A stretch of DNA of 64,000 bases from positions 7,707,488-7,771,487 of the forward strand of contig OY720350.1 in assembly GCA_963082975.1 (NCBI GenBank). The letters are read 5' to 3'. A program made the position numbers and the translations under genes. The notes under the pieces are model-generated. The model did not search any database. It worked only from the letters and a program-made list of their open reading frames with translations, and was not told where the DNA came from. The stretch's first letter is position 1, and the number at the start of each line of letters is the position of its first letter. Positions 14,401 through 30,900 of the stretch are shown here, in pieces. The DNA is from Labia minor. Taxonomy: Eukaryota > Arthropoda > Insecta > Dermaptera > Spongiphoridae.

Positions 14401-17400
14401 TATTTTATCGATATCATAATTTTTTTCATTAATTTCATCGAAAAAACTTCAATTTGTAATATTTTTTCACGCAAAAAGCTACTTTTTTAAATAAAAATGT
14501 AAAATTTATTTAGTATATATCATTCTGTTCCATTTCTGGTCCTAATCACGAATTAATTCATATTTTATCGATATCATAATTTTTTTCATTGATTTCATCG
14601 AAAAAACCAGGATTTCTCATATTAATTCAATCAAAAATGTACTTTTTTAAATAAAAATGTAAAATTTATTTATTATATATCATTCTCTTCCATTTTTGGT
14701 CCTAATCAAGAATTAATTCATATTTTATCGATATCATAATTTTTTTCATTAATTTCATCGAAAAAACCTCAATTTGTAATATTTTTTCACGCAAAAAGCT
14801 ACTTTTTTAAATAAAAATGTAAAATTTATTTATTATATATCATTCTGTTCCATTTCTGGTCCTAATCACGAATTAATTCATATTTTATCGATATCATAAT
14901 TTATTTCATTAATTTCATCGAAAAAACCTCAATTTGTAATATTTTTTCACGCAAAAAGCTACTTTTTTAAATAGAAATGTAAAATTTATTTATTATATAT
15001 CATTCTCTTCCATTTTTAGTCCTAATCAAGAATTAAATCATATTTTATCGATATCATAATTTTTTTCATTGATTTCATCGAAAAAACCAGGATTTCTCAT
15101 ATTAATTCAATCAAAAATGTACTTTTTTAAATAAAAATGTAAAATTTATTTATTATATATCATTCTGTTCTATTTCTGGTCCTAATCAAGAATTAATTCA
15201 TATTTTATCGATATCATAAATTTTTTCATTAATTTCATCGAAAAAACCTCAATTTGTAATATTTTTTCAAGCAAAAAGCTACTTTTTTAAATAGAAATTT
15301 AAAATTTATTTATTATATATCATTCTGTTCCATTTCTGGTCCTAATCAAGAATTAATTCATATTTTATCGATATCATAAATTTTTTCATTAATTTCATCG
15401 AAAAAACCTCAATTTGTAATATTTTTTCAAGCAAAAAGCTACTTTTTTAAATAGAAATGTAAAATTTATTTATTATATATCATTCTCTTCCATTTCTGGT
15501 CCTAATCAAGAATTAATTCATATTTTATGATATCATAATTTTTTTCTTTGATTTCATAGAAAAACCCAGGATTTCTCATATTAATTCAATCAAAAAGCTA
15601 CTTTTTTAAATAAAAATGTAAAATTTATTTATTATATATCATTCTGTTCCATTTCTGGTCTTAATCAAGAATTAATTCATATTTTATCGATATCATAATT
15701 TTTTTCATTAATTTCATCGAAAAAACCTCAATTTGTAATATTTTTTCACGCAAAAAGCTACTTTTTTAAATAAAAATGTAAAATTTATTTATTATATATC
15801 ATTCTGTTCCATTTCTGGTCTTAATCACGAATTAATTCATATTTTATCGATATCATAATTTTTTTCATTAATTTCATCGAAAAAACTTCAATTTGTAATA
15901 TTTTTTCAAGCAAAAAGCTACTTTTTTAAATAAAAATGTAAAATTTATTTATTATATATCATTCTGTTCCATTTCTGGTCCTAATCACGAATTAATTCAT
16001 ATTTTATCGATATCATAATTTTTTTCATTAATTTCATCGAAAAAACCTCAATTTGTAATATTTTTTCACGCAAAAAGCTACTTTTATAAATAGAAATGTA
16101 AAATTTATTTATTATATATCATTCTCTTCCATTTCTGGTCCTAATCACGAATTAATTCATATTTTATCGATATCATAATTTTTTTCATTGATTTCATAGA
16201 AAAAACCAGGATTTCTCATATTAATTCACTCAAAAAGCTAATTTTTTAAATAAAAATGTAAAATTTATTTATTATATATCATTGTCTTCTATTTCTGGTC
16301 CTAATCAAGAATTAATACATATTTTATCGATATCATAATTTTTTTCATTGATTTCATAGAAAAAACCAGGATTTCTCATATTAATTCAATCAAAAAGCTA
16401 CTTTTTTAAATAAAAATGTAAAATTTATTTATTATATATCATTCTGTTCCATTTCTGGTCTTAATCAAGAATTAATTCATATTTTATCGATATCATAATT
16501 TTTTTCATTAATTTCATCGAAAAAACCTCAATTTGTAATATTTGTTCACGCAAAAAGCTACTTTTTTAAATAAAAATGTAAAATTTATTTATTATATATC
16601 ATTCTGTTCCATTTCTGGTCTTAATCACGAATTAATTCATATTTTATCGATATCATAATTTTTTTCATTAATTTCATCGAAAAAACTTCAATTTGTAATA
16701 TTTTTTCACGCAAAAAGCTACTTTTTTAAATAAAAATGTAAAATTTATTTAGTATATATCATTCTGTTCCATTTCTGGTCTTAATCACGAATTAATTCAT
16801 ATTTTATCGATATCATAATTTTTTTCATTAATTTCATCGAAAAAACTTCAATTTGTAATATTTTTTCACGCAAAAAGCTATTTTTTTAAATAGAAATGTA
16901 AAATTTATTTATTATATATCATTCTGTTCCATTTCTGGTCCTAATCACGAATTAATTCATATTTTATCGATATCATAATTTTTTTCATTGATTTCATCGA
17001 AAAAACCAGGATTTCTCATATTAATTCAATCAAAAATGTACTTTTTTAAATAAAAATGTAAAATTTATTTATTATATATCATTCTCTTCCATTTTTGGTC
17101 CTAATCAAGAATTAATTCATATTTTATCGATATCATAATTTTTTTCATTAATTTCATCGAAAAAACCTCAATTTGTAATATTTTTTCACGCAAAAAGCTA
17201 CTTTTTTAAATAAAAATGTAAAATTTATTTATTATATATCATTCTGTTCCATTTCTGGTCCTAATCACGAATTAATTCATATTTTATCGATATCATAATT
17301 TATTTCATTAATTTCATCGAAAAAACCTCAATTTGTAATATTTTTTCACGCAAAAAGCTACTTTTTTAAATAGAAATTTAAAATTTATTTATTATATATC

Positions 17401-20400
17401 ATTCTCTTCCATTTTTAGTCCTAATCAAGAATTAAATCATATTTTATCGATATCATAATTTTTTTCATTGATTTCATCGAAAATACCAGGATTTCTCATA
17501 TTAATTCAATCAAAAATGTACTTTTTTAAATAAAAATGTAAAATTTATTTATTATATATCATTCTGTTCTATTTCTGGTCCTAATCAAGAATTAATTCAT
17601 ATTTTATCGATATCATAAATTTTTTCATTAATTTCATCGAAAAAACCTCAATTTGTAATATTTTTTCAAGCAAAAAGCTACTTTTTTAAATAGAAATTTA
17701 AAATTTATTTATTATATATCATTCTGTTCCATTTCTGGTCCTAATCAAGAATTAATTCATATTTTATCGATATCATAAATTTTTTCATTAATTTCATCGA
17801 AAAAACCTCAATTTGTAATATTTTTTCAAGCAAAAAGCTACTTTTTTAAATAGAAATGTAAAATTTATTTATTATATATCATTCTCTTCCATTTCTGGTC
17901 CTAATCAAGAATTAATTCATATTTTATGATATCATAATTTTTTTCTTTGATTTCATAGAAAAACCCAGGATTTCTCATATTAATTCAATCAAAAAGCTAC
18001 TTTTTTAAATAAAAATGTAAAATTTATTTATTATATACATACTGTTCCATTTCTGGTCTTAATCAAGAATTAATTCATATTTTATCGATATCATAATTTT
18101 TTTCATTAATTTCATCGAAAAAACCTCAATTTGTAATATTTTTTCACGCAAAAAGCTACTTTTTTAAATAAAAATGTAAAATTTATTTATTATATATCAT
18201 TCTGTTCCATTTCTGGTCCTAATCACGAATTAATTCATGTTTTATCGATATCATAATTTTTTTCATTGATTTCATTGAAAAAACCAGGATTTCTCATATT
18301 AATTCACTCAAAAAGCAATTTTTTAAATAAAAATGTAAAATTTATTATTATATATCATTCTGTTCCATTTCTGGTCCTAATCAAGAATTAATTCATATTT
18401 TATCGATATCATAATTTTTTTCATTGATTTCATAGAAAAAACCAGGATATCTCATATTAATTCAATCAAAAAGCTACTTTTTTAAATAAAAATGTAAAAT
18501 TTATTTATTATATTTCATTCTGTTCCATTTCTGGTCTTAATCAAGAATTAATTCATATTTTATCGATATCATAATTTTTTTCATTAATTTCATCGAAAAA
18601 ACCTCAATTTGTAATATTTTTTCACGCAAAAAGCTACTTTTTTAAATAGAAATTTAAAATTTATTTATTATATATCATTCTCTTCCATTTCTGGTCCTAA
18701 TCAAGAATTAATTCATATTTTATGATATCATAATTTTTTTCATTAATTTCATCGAAAAAACCTCAATTTGTAATATTTGTTTACGCAAAAAGCTACTTTT
18801 TTAAATAAAAATGTAAAATTTATTTATTATATATCATTCTCTTCCATTTTTGGTCCTAATCAAGAATTAATTCATATTTTATCGATATCATAATTTTTTT
18901 CATTAATTTCATCGAAAAAACCTCAATTTGTAATATTTTTTCACGCAAAAAGCTACTTTTTTAAATAAAAATGTAAAATTTATTTATTATATATCATTCT
19001 GTTCGATTTCTGGTCCTAATCACGAATTAATTCATATTTTATCGATATCATAATTTTTTTCATTAATTTCATCGAAAAAACCTCAATTTGTAATATTTTT
19101 TCACGCAAAAAGCTACTTTTTTAAATAAAAATGTAAAATTTATTTATTATATATCATTCTGTTCGATTTCTGGTCCTAATCACGAATTAATTCATATTTT
19201 ATCGATATCATAATTTATTTCATTAACTTCATCGAAAAAACCTCAATTTGTAATATTTTTTCACGCAAAAAGCTACTTTTTTAAATAAAAATGTAAAATT
19301 TATTTATTATATATCATTCTCTTCCATTTCTGGTCCTAATCACGAATTAATTCATATTTTATCGATATCATAATTTTTTTCATTAATTTCATCGAAAAAA
19401 CTTCAATTTGTAATATTTTTTCAGGCAAAAAGCTATTTTTTTAAATAGAAATGTAAAATTTATTTATTATATATCATTCTGTTCCATTTCTGGTCCTAAT
19501 CACGAATTAATTCATATTTTATCGATATCATAATTTTTTTCATTGATTTCATAGAAAAAACCAGGATATCTCATATTAATTCAATCAAAAAGCTACTTTT
19601 TTAAATAAAAATGTAAAATTTATTTATTATATTTCATTCTGTTCCATTTCTGGTCTTAATCAAGAATTAATTCATATTTTATCGATATCATAATTTTTTT
19701 CATTAATTTCATCGAAAAAACCTCAATTTGTAATATTTTTTCACGCAAAAAGCTACTTTTTTAAATAGAAATTTAAAATTTATTTATTATATATCATTCT
19801 CTTCCATTTCTGGTCCTAATCAAGAATTAATTCATATTTTATGATATCATAATTTTTTTCATTAATTTCATCGAAAAAACCTCAATTTGTAATATTTGTT
19901 TACGCAAAAAGCTACTTTTTTAAATAAAAATGTAAAATTTATTTATTATATATCATTCTCTTCCATTTCTGGTCCTAATCAAGAATTAATTCATATTTTA
20001 TGATATCATAATTTTTTTCATTAATTTCATCGAAAAAACCTCAATTTGTAATATTTTTTCACGCAAAAAGCTACTTTTTTAAATAGAAATGTAAAATTTA
20101 TTTATTATATATCATTCTCTTCCATTTCTGGTCCTAATCAAGAATTAATTCATATTTTATGATATCATAATTTTTTTCTTTGATTTCATAGAAAAAACCA
20201 GGATATCTCATATTAATTCAATCAAAAAGCTACTTTTTTAAATAAAAATGTAAAATTTATTTATTATATACATACTGTTCCATTTCTGGTCTTAATCAAG
20301 AATTAATTCATATTTTATCGATATCATAATTTTTTTCATTAATTTCATCGAAAAAACCTCAATTTGTAATATTTGTTCACGCAAAAAGCTACTTTTTTAA

Positions 20401-21682
20401 ATAAAAATGTAAAATTTATTTATTATATATCATTCTGTTCCATTTCTGGTCTTAATCACGAATTAATTCATATTTTATCGATATCATAATTTTTTTCATT
20501 AATTTCATCGAAAAAACTTCAATTTGTAATATTTTTTCACGCAAAAAGCTACTTTTTTAAATAAAAATGTAAAATTTATTTAGTATATATCATTCTGTTC
20601 CATTTCTGGTCTTAATCACGAATTAATTCATATTTTATCGATATCATAATTTTTTTCATTAATTTCATCGAAAAAACTTCAATTTGTAATATTTTTTCAC
20701 GCAAAAAGCTATTTTTTTAAATAGAAATGTAAAATTTATTTATTATATATCATTCTGTTCCATTTCTGGTCCTAATCACGAATTAATTCATGTTTTATCG
20801 ATATCATAATTTTTTTCATTGATTTCATTGAAAAAACCAGGATTTCTCATATTAATTCACTCAAAAAGCAATTTTTTAAATAAAAATGTAAAATTTATTT
20901 ATTATATATCATTCTGTTCCATTTCTGGTCCTAATCACGAATTAATTCATATTTTATCGATATCATAATTTTTTTCATTAATTTCATCGAAAAAACTTCA
21001 ATTTGTAATATTTTTTCACGCAAAAAGCTACTTTTTTAAATAAAAATGTAAAATTTATTTATTATATTTCATTCTGTTCCATTTCTGGTCTTAATCAAGA
21101 ATTAATTCATATTTTATCGATATCATAATTTTTTTCATTAATTTCATCGAAAAAACCTCAATTTGTAATATTTTTTCACGCAATAAGCTACTTTTTTAAA
21201 TAGAAATTTAAAATTTATTTATTATATATCATTCTCTTCCATTTCTGGTCCTAATCAAGAATTAATTCATATTTTATGATATCATAATTTTTTTCATTAA
21301 TTTCATCGAAAAAACCTCAATTTGTAATATTTGTTTACGCAAAAAGCTACTTTTTTAAATAAAAATGTAAAATTTATTTATTATATATCATTCTCTTCCA
21401 TTTTTGGTCCTAATCAAGAATTAATTCATATTTTATCGATATCATAATTTTTTTCATTAATTTCATCGAAAAAACCTCAATTTGTAATATTTTTTCACGC
21501 AAAAAGCTACTTTTTTAAATAAAAATGTAAAATTTATTTATTATATATCATTCTGTTCGATTTCTGGTCCTAATCACGAATTAATTCATATTTTATCGAT
21601 ATCATAATTTTTTTCATTAATTTCATCGAAAAAACCTCAATTTGTAATATTTTTTCACGCAAAAAGCTACTTTTTTAAATAA
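11456..21682. repeat. 10.5-kb satellite segmental duplication, copy 2 (320 bp shorter)
   Basis: This is the adjacent direct copy of the block starting near 909. Up to about 18200 it lies at offset 10,547; beyond that the offset is 10,227, as shown by CATGTTTTATCG at 8010 and 18237, the CAGGCAAAAAG variant at 9195 and 19422, and CAATAAGC at 10954 and 21181. The change is exactly two monomers (320 bp), lost from this copy or gained in the other. The match ends near 21718, where copy 1 has TTCCATTT and this one TTCGATTT. Confidence 0.83.
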
Positions 21683-22760
21683 AAATGTAAAATTTATTTA
21701 TTATATATCATTCTGTTCGATTTCTGGTCCTAATCACGAATTAATTCATATTTTATCGATATCATAATTTATTTCATTAACTTCATCGAAAAAACCTCAA
21801 TTTGTAATATTTTTTCACGCAAAAAGCTACTTTTTTAAATAAAAATGTAAAATTTATTTATTATATATCATTCTCTTCCATTTCTGGTCCTAATCACGAA
21901 TTAATTCATATTTTATCGATATCATAATTTTTTTCATTAATTTCATCGAAAAAACTTCAATTTGTAATATTTTTTCAGGCAAAAAGCTATTTTTTTAAAT
22001 AGAAATGTAAAATTTATTTATTATATATCATTCTGTTCCATTTCTGGTCCTAATCACGAATTAATTCATATTTTATCGATATCATAATTTTTTTCATTGA
22101 TTTCATAGAAAAAAACAGGATATCTCATATTAATTCAATCAAAAAGCTACTTTTTTAAATAAAAATGTAAAATTTATTTATTATATTTCATTCTGTTCCA
22201 TTTCTGGTCTTAATCAAGAATTAATTCATATTTTATCGATATCATAATTTTTTTCATTAATTTCATCGAAAAAACCTCAATTTGTAATATTTTTTCACGC
22301 AAAAAGCTACTTTTTTAAATAGAAATTTAAAATTTATTTATTATATATCATTCTCTTCCATTTCTGGTCCTAATCAAGAATTAATTCATATTTTATGATA
22401 TCATAATTTTTTTCATTAATTTCATCGAAAAAACCTCAATTTGTAATATTTGTTTACGCAAAAAGCTACTTTTTTAAATAAAAATGTAAAATTTATTTAT
22501 TATATATCATTCTCTTCCATTTCTGGTCCTAATCAAGAATTAATTCATATTTTATGATATCATAATTTTTTTCATTAATTTCATCGAAAAAACCTCAATT
22601 TGTAATATTTGTTTACGCAAAAAGCTACTTTTTTAAATAAAAATGTAAAATTTATTTATTATATATCATTCTCTTCCATTTTTGGTCCTAATCAAGAATT
22701 AATTCATATTTTATCGATATCATAATTTTTTTCATTAATTTCATCGAAAAAACCTCAATT

Positions 22761-24980
22761 TGTACTATTTTTTCACGCAAAAAGCTACTTTTTTAAATAG
22801 AAATTTAAAATTTATTTATTATATATCATTCTCTTCCATTTTTGGTCCTAATCAAGAATTAATTCATGTTTTATCGATATCATAATTTTTTTCATTGATT
22901 TCATTGAAAAAACCAGGATTTCTCATATTAATTCACTCAAAAAGCAATTTTTTAAATAAAAATGTAAAATTTATTATTATATATCATTCTGTTCCATTTC
23001 TGGTCCTAATCACGAATTAATTCATATTTTATCGATATCATAATTTTTTTCATTGATTTCATAGAAAAAACCAGGATATCTCATATTAATTCAATCAAAA
23101 AGCTACTTTTTTAAATAAAAATGTAAAATTTATTTATTATATTTCATTCTGTTCCATTTCTGGTCTTAATCAAGAATTAATTCATATTTTATCGATATCA
23201 TAATTTTTTTCATTAATTTCATCGAAAAAACCTCAATTTGTAATATTTTTTCACGCAAAAAGCTACTTTTTTAAATAAAAATGTAAAATTTATTTATTAT
23301 ATATCATTCTGTTCCATTTCTGGTCTTAATCACGAATTAATTCATATTTTATCGATATCATAATTTTTTTCATTAATTTCATCGAAAAAACTTCAATTTG
23401 TAATATTTTTTCAAGCAAAAAGCTACTTTTTTAAATAAAAATGTAAAATTTATTTATTATATATCATTCTGTTCCATTTCTGGTCCTAATCACGAATTAA
23501 TTCATATTTTATCGATATCATAATTTTTTTCATTAATTTCATCGAAAAAACCTCAATTTGTAATATTTTTTCACGCAAAAAGCTACTTTTTTAAATAGAA
23601 ATGTAAAATTTATTTATTATATATCATTCTCTTCCATTTCTGGTCCTAATCACGAATTAATTCATATTTTATCGATATCATAATTTTTTTCATTGATTTC
23701 ATAGAAAAAACCAGGATTTCTCATATTAATTCACTCAAAAAGCTAATTTTTTAAATAAAAATGTAAAATTTATTTATTATATATCATTGTCTTCTATTTC
23801 TGGTCCTAATCAAGAATTAATACATATTTTATCGATATCATAATTTTTTTCATTGATTTCATAGAAAAAACCAGGATTTCTCATATTAATTCAATCAAAA
23901 AGCTACTTTTTTAAATAAAAATGTAAAATTTATTTATTATATATCATTCTGTTCCATTTCTGGTCTTAATCAAGAATTAATTCATATTTTATCGATATCA
24001 TAATTTTTTTCATTAATTTCATCGAAAAAACCTCAATTTGTAATATTTGTTCACGCAAAAAGCTACTTTTTTAAATAAAAATGTAAAATTTATTTATTAT
24101 ATATCATTCTGTTCCATTTCTGGTCTTAATCACGAATTAATTCATATTTTATCGATATCATAATTTTTTTCATTAATTTCATCGAAAAAACTTCAATTTG
24201 TAATATTTTTTCACGCAAAAACCTACTTTTTTAAATAAAAATGTAAAATTTATTTAGTATATATCATTCTGTTCCATTTCTGGTCTTAATCACGAATTAA
24301 TTCATATTTTATCGATATCATAATTTTTTTCATTAATTTCATCGAAAAAACTTCAATTTGTAATATTTTTTCACGCAAAAAGCTATTTTTTTAAATAGAA
24401 ATGTAAAATTTATTTATTATATATCATTCTGTTCCATTTCTGGTCCTAATCACGAATTAATTCATATTTTATCGATATCATAATTTTTTTCATTGATTTC
24501 ATCGAAAAAACCAGGATTTCTCATATTAATTCAATCAAAAATGTACTTTTTTAAATAAAAATGTAAAATTTATTTATTATATATCATTCTCTTCCATTTT
24601 TGGTCCTAATCAAGAATTAATTCATATTTTATCGATATCATAATTTTTTTCATTAATTTCATCGAAAAAACCTCAATTTGTAATATTTTTTCACGCAAAA
24701 AGCTACTTTTTTAAATAAAAATGTAAAATTTATTTATTATATATCATTCTGTTCCATTTCTGGTCCTAATCACGAATTAATTCATATTTTATCGATATCA
24801 TAATTTATTTCATTAATTTCATCGAAAAAACCTCAATTTGTAATATTTTTTCACGCAAAAAGCTACTTTTTTAAATAGAAATTTAAAATTTATTTATTAT
24901 ATATCATTCTCTTCCATTTTTAGTCCTAATCAAGAATTAAATCATATTTTATCGATATCATAATTTTTTTCATTGATTTC
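22761..24980. repeat. Satellite block copied again near 32346-34400
   Basis: The rare TGTACTATTT variant occurs only at 22761 and 32346 (offset 9,585). Downstream variants follow in the same order, including the CATGTTTT monomer and the doubly deleted monomer ending TTTATTATTATATATC. The TTTTTAGTCC markers at 24922 and 34347 are 9,425 apart, so one 160-bp monomer is missing from the second copy. Ends are approximate. Confidence 0.7.
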
Positions 24981-27900
24981 ATCGAAAATACCAGGATTTC
25001 TCATATTAATTCAATCAAAAATGTACTTTTTTAAATAAAAATGTAAAATTTATTTATTATATATCATTCTGTTCTATTTCTGGTCCTAATCAAGAATTAA
25101 TTCATATTTTATCGATATCATAAATTTTTTCATTAATTTCATCGAAAAAACCTCAATTTGTAATATTTTTTCAAGCAAAAAGCTACTTTTTTAAATAGAA
25201 ATTTAAAATTTATTTATTATATATCATTCTGTTCCATTTCTGGTCCTAATCAAGAATTAATTCATATTTTATCGATATCATAAATTTTTTCATTAATTTC
25301 ATCGAAAAAACCTCAATTTGTAATATTTTTTCAAGCAAAAAACTACTTTTTTAAATAGAAATGTAAAATTTATTTATTATATATCATTCTCTTCCATTTC
25401 TGGTCCTAATCAAGAATTAATTCATATTTTATGATATCATAATTTTTTTCTTTGATTTCATAGAAAAACCCAGGATTTCTCATATTAATTCAATCAAAAA
25501 GCTACTTTTTTAAATAAAAATGTAAAATTTATTTATTATATACATACTGTTCCATTTCTGGTCTTAATCAAGAATTAATTCATATTTTATCGATATCATA
25601 ATTTTTTTCATTAATTTCATCGAAAAAACCTCAATTTGTAATATTTGTTCACGCAAAAAGCTACTTTTTTAAATAAAAATGTAAAATTTATTTATTATAT
25701 ATCATTCTGTTCCATTTCTGGTCTTAATCACGAATTAATTCATATTTTATCGATATCATAATTTTTTTCATTAATTTCATCGAAAAAACTTCAATTTGTA
25801 ATATTTTTTCACGCAAAAAGCTACTTTTTTAAATAAAAATGTAAAATTTATTTAGTATATATCATTCTGTTCGATTTCTGGTCCTAATCACGAATTAATT
25901 CATATTTTATCGATATCATAATTTTTTTCATTAATTTCATCGAAAAAACTTCAATTTGTAATATTTTTTCACGCAAAAAGCTATTTTTTTAAATAGAAAT
26001 GTAAAATTTATTTATTATATATCATTCTGTTCCATTTCTGGTCCTAATCACGAATTAATTCATGTTTTATCGATATTTTAATTTTTTTCATTGATTTCAT
26101 TGAAAAAACCAGGATTTCTCATATTAATTCACTCAAAAAGCAATTTTTTAAATAAAAATGTAAAATTTATTATTATATATCATTCTGTTCCATTTCTGGT
26201 CCTAATCACGAATTAATTCATATTTTATCGATATCATAATTTTTTTCATTGATTTCATAGAAAAAACCAGGATATCTCATATTAATTCAATCAAAAAGCT
26301 ACTTTTTTAAATAGAAATTTAAAATTTATTTATTATATATCATTCTCTTCCATTTCTGGTCCTAATCAAGAATTAATTCATATTTTATGATATCATAATT
26401 TTTTTCATTAATTTCATCGAAAAAACCTCAATTTGTAATATTTGTTTACGCAAAAAGCTACTTTTTTAAATAAAAATGTAAAATTTATTTATTATATATC
26501 ATTCTCTTCCATTTTTGGTCCTAATCAAGAATTAATTCATATTTTATCGATATCATAATTTTTTTCATTAATTTCATCGAAAAAACCTCAATTTGTAATA
26601 TTTTTTCACGCAAAAAGCTACTTTTTTAAATAAAAATGTAAAATTTATTTATTATATATCATTCTGTTCGATTTCTGGTCCTAATCACGAATTAATTCAT
26701 ATTTTATCGATATCATAATTTTTTTCATTAATTTCATCGAAAAAACCTCAATTTGTAATATTTTTTCACGCAAAAAGCTACTTTTTTAAATAGAAATGTA
26801 AAATTTATTTATTATATATCATTCTGTTCGATTTCTGGTCCTAATCACGAATTAATTCATATTTTATCGATATCATAATTTATTTCATTAACTTCATCGA
26901 AAAAACCTCAATTTGTAATATTTTTTCACGCAAAAAGCTACTTTTTTAAATAAAAATGTAAAATTTATTTATTATATATCATTCTCTTCCATTTCTGGTC
27001 CTAATCACGAATTAATTCATATTTTATCGATATCATAATTTTTTTCATTAATTTCATCGAAAAAACTTCAATTTGTAATATTTTTTCAGGCAAAAAGCTA
27101 TTTTTTTAAATAGAAATGTAAAATTTATTTATTATATATCATTCTGTTCCATTTCTGGTCCTAATCACGAATTAATTCATATTTTATCGATATCATAATT
27201 TTTTTCATTGATTTCATAGAAAAAACCAGGATATCTCATATTAATTCAATCAAAAAGCTACTTTTTTAAATAAAAATGTAAAATTTATTTATTATATTTC
27301 ATTCTGTTCCATTTCTGGTCTTAATCAAGAATTAATTCATATTTTATCGATATCATAATTTTTTTCATTAATTTCATCGAAAAAACCTCAATTTGTAATA
27401 TTTTTTCACGCAAAAAGCTACTTTTTTAAATAGAAATTTAAAATTTATTTATTATATATCATTCTCTTCCATTTCTGGTCCTAATCAAGAATTAATTCAT
27501 ATTTTATGATATCATAATTTTTTTCATTAATTTCATCGAAAAAACCTCAATTTGTAATATTTGTTTACGCAAAAAGCTACTTTTTTAAATAAAAATGTAA
27601 AATTTATTTATTATATATCATTCTCTTCCATTTTTGGTCCTAATCAAGAATTAATTCATATTTTATCGATATCATAATTTTTTTCATTAATTTCATCGAA
27701 AAAACCTCAATTTGTAATATTTTTTCACGCAAAAAGCTACTTTTTTAAATAAAAATGTAAAATTTATTTATTATATATCATTCTGTTCGATTTCTGGTCC
27801 TAATCACGAATTAATTCATATTTTATCGATATCATAATTTTTTTCATTAATTTCATCGAAAAAACCTCAATTTGTAATATTTTTTCACGCAAAAAGCTAC

Positions 27901-30900
27901 TTTTTTAAATAAAAATGTAAAATTTATTTATTATATATCATTCTGTTCGATTTCTGGTCCTAATCACGAATTAATTCATATTTTATCGATATCATAATTT
28001 ATTTCATTAACTTCATCGAAAAAACCTCAATTTGTAATATTTTTTCACGCAAAAAGCTACTTTTTTAAATAAAAATGTAAAATTTATTTATTATATATCA
28101 TTCTCTTCCATTTCTGGTCCTAATCACGAATTAATTCATATTTTATCGATATCATAATTTTTTTCATTAATTTCATCGAAAAAACTTCAATTTGTAATTT
28201 TTTTTTCAGGCAAAAAGCTATTTTTTTAAATAGAAATGTAAAATTTATTTATTATATATCATTCTGTTCCATTTCTGGTCCTAATCACGAATTAATTCAT
28301 ATTTTATCGATATCATAATTTTTTTCATTGATTTCATAGAAAAAACCAGGATATCTCATATTAATTCAATCAAAAAGCTACTTTTTTAAATAAAAATGTA
28401 AAATTTATTTATTATATTTCATTCTGTTCCATTTCTGGTCTTAATCAAGAATTAATTCATATTTTATCGATATCATAATTTTTTTCATTAATTTCATCGA
28501 AAAAACCTCAATTTGTAATATTTTTTCACGCAAAAAGCTACTTTTTTAAATAGAAATTTAAAATTTATTTATTATATATCATTCTCTTCCATTTCTGGTC
28601 CTAATCAAGAATTAATTCATATTTTATGATATCATAATTTTTTTCATTAATTTCATCGAAAAAACCTCAATTTGTAATATTTGTTTACGCAAAAAGCTAC
28701 TTTTTTAAATAAAAATGTAAAATTTATTTATTATATATCATTCTCTTCCATTTCTGGTCCTAATCAAGAATTAATTCATATTTTATGATATCATAATTTT
28801 TTTCATTAATTTCATCGAAAAAACCTCAATTTGTAATATTTTTTCACGCAAAAAGCTACTTTTTTAAATAGAAATGTAAAATTTATTTATTATATATCAT
28901 TCTCTTCCATTTCTGGTCCTAATCAAGAATTAATTCATATTTTATGATATCATAATTTTTTTCTTTGATTTCATAGAAAAAACCAGGATATCTCATATTA
29001 ATTCAATCAAAAAGCTACTTTTTTAAATAAAAATGTAAAATTTATTTATTATATACATACTGTTCCATTTCTGGTCTTAATCAAGAATTAATTCATATTT
29101 TATCGATATCATAATTTTTTTCATTAATTTCATCGAAAAAACCTCAATTTGTAATATTTGTTCACGCAAAAAGCTACTTTTTTAAATAAAAATGTAAAAT
29201 TTATTTATTATATATCATTCTGTTCCATTTCTGGTCTTAATCACGAATTAATTCATATTTTATCGATATCATAATTTTTTTCATTAATTTCATCGAAAAA
29301 ACTTCAATTTGTAATATTTTTTCACGCAAAAAGCTACTTTTTTAAATAAAAATGTAAAATTTATTTAGTATATATCATTCTGTTCCATTTCTGGTCTTAA
29401 TCACGAATTAATTCATATTTTATCGATATCATAATTTTTTTCATTAATTTCATCGAAAAAACTTCAATTTGTAATATTTTTTCACGCAAAAAGCTATTTT
29501 TTTAAATAGAAATGTAAAATTTATTTATTATATATCATTCTGTTCCATTTCTGGTCCTAATCACGAATTAATTCATGTTTTATCGATATCATAATTTTTT
29601 TCATTGATTTCATTGAAAAAACCAGGATTTCTCATATTAATTCACTCAAAAAGCAATTTTTTAAATAAAAATGTAAAATTTATTTATTATATATCATTCT
29701 GTTCCATTTCTGGTCCTAATCACGAATTAATTCATATTTTATCGATATCATAATTTTTTTCATTGATTTCATAGAAAAAACCAGGATATCTCATATTAAT
29801 TCAATCAAAAAGCTACTTTTTTAAATAAAAATGTAAAATTTATTTATTATATTTCATTCTGTTCCATTTCTGGTCTTAATCAAGAATTAATTCATATTTT
29901 ATCGATATCATAATTTTTTTCATTAATTTCATCGAAAAAACCTCAATTTGTAATATTTTTTCACGCAAAAAGCTACTTTTTTAAATAGAAATTTAAAATT
30001 TATTTATTATATATCATTCTCTTCCATATCTGGTCCTAATCAAGAATTAATTCATATTTTATGATATCATAATTTTTTTCATTAATTTCATCGAAAAAAC
30101 CTCAATTTGTAATATTTGTTTACGCAAAAAGCTACTTTTTTAAATAAAAATGTAAAATTTATTTATTATATATCATTCTCTTCCATTTTTGGTCCTAATC
30201 AAGAATTAATTCATATTTTATCGATATCATAATTTTTTTCATTAATTTCATCGAAAAAACCTCAATTTGTAATATTTTTTCACGCAAAAAGCTACTTTTT
30301 TAAATAAAAATGTAAAATTTATTTATTATATATCATTCTGTTCGATTTCTGGTCCTAATCACGAATTAATTCATATTTTATCGATATCATAATTTTTTTC
30401 ATTAATTTCATCGAAAAAACCTCAATTTGTAATATTTTTTCACGCAAAAAGCTACTTTTTTAAATAAAAATGTAAAATTTATTTATTATATATCATTCTG
30501 TTCGATTTCTGGTCCTAATCACGAATTAATTCATATTTTATCGATATCATAATTTATTTCATTAACTTCATCGAAAAAACCTCAATTTGTAATATTTTTT
30601 CACGCAAAAAGCTACTTTTTTAAATAAAAATGTAAAATTTATTTATTATATATCATTCTCTTCCATTTCTGGTCCTAATCACGAATTAATTCATATTTTA
30701 TCGATATCATAATTTTTTTCATTAATTTCATCGAAAAAACTTCAATTTGTAATATTTTTTCAGGCAAAAAGCTATTTTTTTAAATAGAAATGTAAAATTT
30801 ATTTATTATATATCATTCTGTTCCATTTCTGGTCCTAATCACGAATTAATTCATATTTTATCGATATCATAATTTTTTTCATTGATTTCATAGAAAAAAC

